From Streptacidiphilus jiangxiensis (GTDB lineage Bacteria; Actinomycetota; Actinomycetes; Streptomycetales; Streptomycetaceae), in contig NZ_FOAZ01000001.1 in the NCBI RefSeq assembly GCF_900109465.1, positions 248,001-312,000 of the forward strand: DNA of 64,000 nt. Direction: 5' to 3'. Below the pieces are notes generated by a model. That model was not told the origin of the DNA, did not search any database, and worked only from the letters and a program-made list of their open reading frames with translations. Of this stretch, positions 60,630 to 64,000 are shown one piece after another. How positions within the stretch are numbered: position 1 is the stretch's first letter; the number at the start of each line of letters is the position of its first letter. The position numbers were made by a program, and so were the translations under genes.

Positions 60630-60645
60630 GGCGTTGGATGGGGGC

Positions 60646-61659
60646 ATGGAGTACACGCAGCTCGGACACACCGGGGTCAGGGTCGGTCGACTGGTCCTCG
60701 GCACGATGAACTTCGGCCCGCAGACCGACGAGGCCACCAGCCACGACCTGATGGACGCCGCGCTCGACGCGGGGGTCAACTTCTTCGACACGGCCAACAT
60801 CTACGGCCTGACCGAGCACAAGGGCCTGACCGAGGAGATCCTCGGCTCCTGGTTCGGCAAGGGCGGCGGCCGGCGCGAGAAGGTCGTGCTGGCCACCAAG
60901 GTCTACGGCAACATGATCAACGGCGAGGGCATCGTCGACGGGTCCTGGCCGAACTACGACCGGCTCTCCGCGGTGAACATCCGCCGTGCCGTCGAGGCGA
61001 GCCTGCGGCGGCTCGGCACGGACCACATCGACGTCTACCAGTTCCACCACGTCGACCGGAACACCTCGTTCGAGGAGATCTGGCAGGCCGTGGACGTCCT
61101 GATCCAGCAGGGCAAGATCCTCTACGCGGGCTCGTCCAACTTCCCCGGCTACAAGATCGCCCAGGCGAGCGAGACCGCCCGGCGCGGGCGTCTGGGCCTC
61201 GGCCTGGTCAGCGAACAGTGCCTCTACAACCTGGCAGAGCGACGCGCGGAGCTGGAGGTGATTCCGGCGGCGCAGGAGTACGGGCTCGGGGTCATCCCCT
61301 GGTCGCCGCTGCACCAGGGCCTGCTCGGCGGCGCGCTGCGCAAGCAGGCGGAGGGCTCCGCCGGGAACCGCACCACGTCGGGCCGTTCGGCCGCCGGCCT
61401 CGGTGACCCGGTGCTCCGGGCGAAGGTGCAGGCCTACGAGGACCTGGTCGCCAAGCACGGTCTGGAACCGGGCGAGGTGGCGCTGGCGTGGCTGCTCACC
61501 CGTCCCGGCGTGACCGGCCCGATCGTCGGCCCGCGCACCCGCGACCAGCTCGACTCCGCGCTGCGCGCGGTGGAGCTGGTGCTGCCGGAGCAGCTCCTGG
61601 CCGACCTCGACGAGATCTTCCCCGGCCCCGGCCCGGCCCCGGAGGCGTTCGCCTGGTGA
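60646..61659 (+). CDS. aldo/keto reductase
   Basis: The 337-aa NADPH-dependent oxidoreductase shows the AKR pattern: EYTQLGHTGVRVGRLVLGTMNFG, catalytic Asp and Tyr in NFFDTANIYG, Lys in VVLATKVYG, His in YQFHHVDRNT, and the NADP-binding loop GPIVGPRTRDQLDSAL. Its substrate is unknown; members of this Tas/YajO-like group reduce aldehydes. ATG 60646 has GGATGGGGG upstream. It shares a divergent regulatory region with glutamate decarboxylase. Confidence 0.93.
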   Translation: MEYTQLGHTGVRVGRLVLGTMNFGPQTDEATSHDLMDAALDAGVNFFDTANIYGLTEHKGLTEEILGSWFGKGGGRREKVVLATKVYGNMINGEGIVDGSWPNYDRLSAVNIRRAVEASLRRLGTDHIDVYQFHHVDRNTSFEEIWQAVDVLIQQGKILYAGSSNFPGYKIAQASETARRGRLGLGLVSEQCLYNLAERRAELEVIPAAQEYGLGVIPWSPLHQGLLGGALRKQAEGSAGNRTTSGRSAAGLGDPVLRAKVQAYEDLVAKHGLEPGEVALAWLLTRPGVTGPIVGPRTRDQLDSALRAVELVLPEQLLADLDEIFPGPGPAPEAFAW

Positions 61660-61671
61660 TCCGCGCAACAG

Positions 61672-61699
61672 AGCCCAGGTCGCTGCGTCGACCTGGGCT
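61672..61699. terminator. bidirectional terminator
   Basis: An 11-bp perfect stem AGCCCAGGTCG / CGACCTGGGCT with a 6-nt loop lies between the convergent reductase and DUF3303-like genes. Confidence 0.75.
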
Positions 61700-61706
61700 G
61701 CGGGGG

Positions 61707-62009
61707 TCAGGACGGCGGCGTGTAGCCGGGGTCGAGACCGCGACCGATGTCCTCGGGGACCATGACCGGGGTGAAGGTCACTTCGGCGCCGAGCTCCTGG
61801 AAGAACGGCTCGGCGATCGACGGCATCTGGGCGGGCTCTTTCATGTCGAAGACGACGAAGCCGCCTCGCTGTCCGTTCACGGTGGAGAAGTAGGCGGCTT
61901 CGGGTTGGAGTCGGCCGAGATTGGTCTGCATGAACTCGGCCAAGCGTTTGTCGCTGACCGCCTGACTGGCTTTGTCGTTGTCGAGGCGGATCGTCATGAG
62001 CATGCGCAT
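61707..62009 (-). CDS. small YCII/DUF3303-like ferredoxin-fold protein
   Basis: The 100-aa protein (MRMLMTIRLDNDKASQAV, LGRLQPEAAYFSTVNGQRGGFVVFDMKEPAQMPSIAEPFFQELGAEVTF) has the length and alternating pattern of alpha+beta ferredoxin-fold proteins such as YCII, DUF3303 and EthD, which often partner ECF42 sigma factors. ATG 62009 follows AAAGGG. It is 26 bp from the sigma gene and probably co-transcribed with it. The exact family is uncertain. Confidence 0.75.
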   Translation of the reverse strand: MRMLMTIRLDNDKASQAVSDKRLAEFMQTNLGRLQPEAAYFSTVNGQRGGFVVFDMKEPAQMPSIAEPFFQELGAEVTFTPVMVPEDIGRGLDPGYTPPS

Positions 62010-62035
62010 TCGGTGCCACCCTTTCGTCGGTGGGC

Positions 62036-63460
62036 CTAGGACTCCATCCTCGCCCCGCCCTCGGGGTGCCGCACGCCCAGCTCCGCGGCCCGGTCGCGCA
62101 GCAGAGCGCGTTCGGCCTCGTTGCGGGTCAGGTCGGCGGCGCGGGCGAACTCCGTGCGGGCCTCCGCGTCGCGGCCGAGCCGGGCCAGCAGGTCGCCGCG
62201 GACGCTCGGGAGCAGGTGGTAGTCGCGCAGCGCGGGCGCGGCGGCCACCGCGTCCAGCACCGCGAGGCCGGCCTCCGGCCCGTCGGCCATGCCCACCGCC
62301 ACTGCCCGGTTCACCTCGACGACCGGGGAGCCGGTCAGCACGGCGAGGGCCGCGTACAGGCGGGCGATCGCCTGCCAGTCGGTGGCCTCCGCGGTGGGCG
62401 CGGTCGCGTGACAGGCGGCGATCGCCGCCTGCAGCGCGTACGGTCCGGGCCGCTCGCCGCCGGCACGAGCCCGGTCGTCGGCACGGGCGAGCGCCGCGAA
62501 GCCGCGGCGTACGAGCAGCCGGTCCCAGCGGGTGCGGTCCTGGTCGAGCAGCAGCACCGGCGCGCCTGCCGCGTCCACCCGGGCGCGCGACCGGGAGGCC
62601 TGCAGCTCCAGCAGCGCGGCCAGGCCGTGCACCTCGGGCTCGTCCGGCAGCAGGCCCTGCAGGACGCGGGCGAGCCGCAGCGCGTCCTCGCACAGGGCGG
62701 GCCGCATCCAGTCCGCCCCGGCGGTGGCGGAGTAGCCCTCGTTGAAGACCAGGTAGACCACCTCCAGCACGGAGGCCAGCCGCTCCCGCAGCTCCGGGCC
62801 CTGCGGCACCTCGAACGGCACCTGCTTGGCGGCGATGGTGCGCTTGGCGCGCACGATGCGCTGGGCGACGGTCGGCTCCGGCACCAGGAAGGCGCGGGCG
62901 ATCTCCTCGGTGGTCAGCCCGCCGAGCAGGCGCAGCGTCAGCGCGACCCTGGCCTCACGACCGAGCACCGGATGGCAGGCGGTGAAGACCAGCCGCAGCA
63001 GGTCGTCCTGGATCTCGCTCGGGTCCGCCGACTCCGGTTCCCAGCTCTGCAACTGCTGGGCGATCTCCTGCTCGTGGCCGAGCAACCGCAGTTTCTGCGC
63101 CAGTCGCTCGTTGCGTCGGATCCCGTCGATGGCGCGCCGCTTGGCGATGGTCGTCAGCCAGGCGCCGGGGTTGCGCGGCACGCCCTCGACCGGCCACTGC
63201 TCCAGGGCGGCGACGAGGGCGTCCTGCGCCAGCTCCTCGGCGATGTCGAGATCCCGGACCAGCCGGGTCAGCGCCGCGACCAGGCGCGGCGCCTCGATCC
63301 GCCACACGGCCTCGACGGCCGCGCGCGCCTGCGCGGCGGCCCGCGCAGGATCAGTGGCGGCCCGTGCAGGATCAGCGGCGGCCCGTGCAGGATCGGGGTC
63401 GCTCGGGTCGGTACCCGTGTCGGTGGTCTCGTTCTCCGCCACGGGTACCAATGACAGCAC
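62036..63460 (-). CDS. ECF42-type RNA polymerase sigma factor with TPR-like C-terminus
   Basis: The 474-aa protein has sigma-70 region 2 (about 30-100; DLDIAEELAQDALVAALEQWP...NPGAWLTTIAKRRAIDGIRR), region 4 (about 150-205; GGLTTEEIARAFLVPEPTVAQRIVRAKRTI), and a long helical C-terminus (about 215-460) with TPR-like segments. This large C-terminal domain replaces an anti-sigma factor and marks the ECF42 group, always linked to YCII/DGPF proteins as here. GTG 63460 follows the YCII stop closely; GTG 63442 is an alternative. It would direct its own operon. Confidence 0.9.
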   Translation of the reverse strand: MLSLVPVAENETTDTGTDPSDPDPARAAADPARAATDPARAAAQARAAVEAVWRIEAPRLVAALTRLVRDLDIAEELAQDALVAALEQWPVEGVPRNPGAWLTTIAKRRAIDGIRRNERLAQKLRLLGHEQEIAQQLQSWEPESADPSEIQDDLLRLVFTACHPVLGREARVALTLRLLGGLTTEEIARAFLVPEPTVAQRIVRAKRTIAAKQVPFEVPQGPELRERLASVLEVVYLVFNEGYSATAGADWMRPALCEDALRLARVLQGLLPDEPEVHGLAALLELQASRSRARVDAAGAPVLLLDQDRTRWDRLLVRRGFAALARADDRARAGGERPGPYALQAAIAACHATAPTAEATDWQAIARLYAALAVLTGSPVVEVNRAVAVGMADGPEAGLAVLDAVAAAPALRDYHLLPSVRGDLLARLGRDAEARTEFARAADLTRNEAERALLRDRAAELGVRHPEGGARMES

Positions 63461-63468
63461 GGACAGGA

Positions 63469-63825
63469 CTACTCCGGGGACTCGACCTGGCGGATCTCGG
63501 CCTCGATGTCCCACTCCGGGCCGTGCAGGGCGAGGAAGCGCGCGGCCCAGCTCTTCGCCTCGGCCTGGTCGGCGACGTCCAGCATGCAGTAGCCGCCGAT
63601 GAACTCCTTGGCCTCCGCGAACGGGCCGTCGACGACGGTCTGCGTGCCGCCGGTCTGCCGGATGCGGACCGACTCGTCCAGCGGGCGCAGGCCGCCGGTG
63701 TCGACGAGCACGCCCGCCTTCGTCATGTCGGTGATCAGCTCACCCATCTCCTGCATCAGCTTCTCGTCGGGCCCGGCCTCCGGAAGCGTGGCGGGGTCGA
63801 GGCGGAGCAGCATCATGAAACGCAT
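63469..63825 (-). CDS. YCII/DGPF domain protein
   Basis: The 118-aa protein has the YCII fold and the hallmark DGPF in TQTVVDGPFAEAKEFIGGYCMLDVADQAEA, with MRFMMLLRLDPATLPEAG at the start. DGPF proteins are the characteristic targets of ECF42 sigma factors; their chemistry is unknown. ATG 63825 has GAAAGGA eight bases ahead. It is first in the operon, behind a TGTCGA-type promoter, and its end abuts the sigma gene start. Confidence 0.92.
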   Translation of the reverse strand: MRFMMLLRLDPATLPEAGPDEKLMQEMGELITDMTKAGVLVDTGGLRPLDESVRIRQTGGTQTVVDGPFAEAKEFIGGYCMLDVADQAEAKSWAARFLALHGPEWDIEAEIRQVESPE

Positions 63826-63870
63826 GGCGTTGTCCTTTCGGGACTGTCTGGATCGACCTTCTGTGAACGC

Positions 63871-63897
63871 GTCGTCCGGTGCGACCCGGAATCGACA
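63871..63897 (-). promoter_or_regulatory. ECF42-type promoter of the YCII-sigma operon
   Basis: On the minus strand TGTCGA (63892-63897) is followed after 17 bp by CGAC (63871-63874). ECF42 target promoters are described with TGTCGA at -35 and CGA/TC at -10, so this is a close match and implies autoregulation. Confidence 0.65.
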
Positions 63898-63949
63898 CCT
63901 GCGCAGAAGAAATTTCGGACCGCTCTGTTCACAGCCCCACACTGGAGCC

Positions 63950-64000
63950 ATGACGAACGCAGGCGGCAGCGAGCACGTGGACGTGGTGGTGGTCGGCGCG
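63950..64000 (+). CDS. N-terminus of an FAD-dependent oxidoreductase (partial at window edge)
   Basis: Only 17 residues are visible: a short Gly/Ser start then VDVVVVGA, the beginning of a Rossmann dinucleotide-binding motif (GxGxxG). ATG 63950 follows CTGGAG. It is divergent from the YCII-sigma operon. The class cannot be decided from this fragment. Confidence 0.7.
   Translation, partial: MTNAGGSEHVDVVVVGA

Overview
The window is high-GC actinobacterial DNA, almost certainly from the family Streptomycetaceae (Streptomyces, Kitasatospora or Streptacidiphilus type). The signs are extreme GC3 bias with long shadow reading frames opposite most genes, frequent GTG and TTG starts, TAGGCT/TACGCT-like -10 boxes often directly abutting start codons, mycothiol metabolism (mca), and a tRNA-Leu(UAA) that looks like the developmental tRNA bldA. 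A c-di-AMP (ydaO-type) leader precedes an Rpf gene. I see no insertion sequences, prophage, rRNA or CRISPR. The region reads as chromosomal core with a few accessory pockets.

Layout. 1-5.8 kb: the end of a membrane protein, a YtrA-type GntR regulator, and a compact cluster of polymorphic-toxin-type proteins: a YwqJ-like deaminase with a SUKH-3 immunity-like partner, diverging from a WHH-nuclease/SUKH-1 fusion and a 934-aa Imm35 / Pro-rich / deaminase / SUKH-4 mosaic. None of the four shows a secretion signal. 6-21 kb: a DivIVA/FilP-like coiled-coil protein, mfd, a DUF4352 lipoprotein, an orphan N6-adenine methylase fused to a specificity-like region, a membrane protein coupled to a Ser/Thr kinase with TPRs, a DMT transporter, a SurA-type lipoprotein, mazG, endonuclease V, a membrane protein and an F420/LLM oxidoreductase. 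21-28 kb: an APC permease diverging from a FadR-type regulator with a clear palindromic operator, a lone Cache protein, an alpha/beta hydrolase, a WYL regulator, an SDR and a P450.

28-45 kb is growth and development core: riboswitch-rpfA, eno, ftsB, DUF501, ppx, ndh (with a Rex-type operator), a MacB-type ABC exporter, bldA, small conserved proteins, a thiolase, an SGNH hydrolase and cbs. 45-64 kb: a small anchored protein, an L,D-transpeptidase, a DUF4190-type protein, a HAD protein, metB, MarR, ilvA, a Drr-type ABC exporter, greA, DUF4307, mca, a NiCoT transporter behind a Nur-box-like site, a nitrate/nitrite MFS transporter, glutamate decarboxylase, an aldo/keto reductase, a DUF3303-like protein, an ECF42-type sigma factor with its YCII/DGPF partner, and the start of an FAD-dependent enzyme.

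How it fits together: several genes carry recognisable local control. These are c-di-AMP on rpfA, Rex/NADH on ndh, Nur/nickel on the nickel permease, the ECF42 sigma factor on its own YCII operon, a possible sigma-R promoter on mca, and a FadR-type operator on the amino-acid permease. cbs and metB (transsulfuration) with mca (mycothiol conjugate turnover) form a sulfur/thiol theme. Convergent gene pairs are usually separated by strong perfect hairpins acting as bidirectional terminators. Start sites, domain calls and regulatory sites are read by eye; homology statements rest on remembered family motifs.
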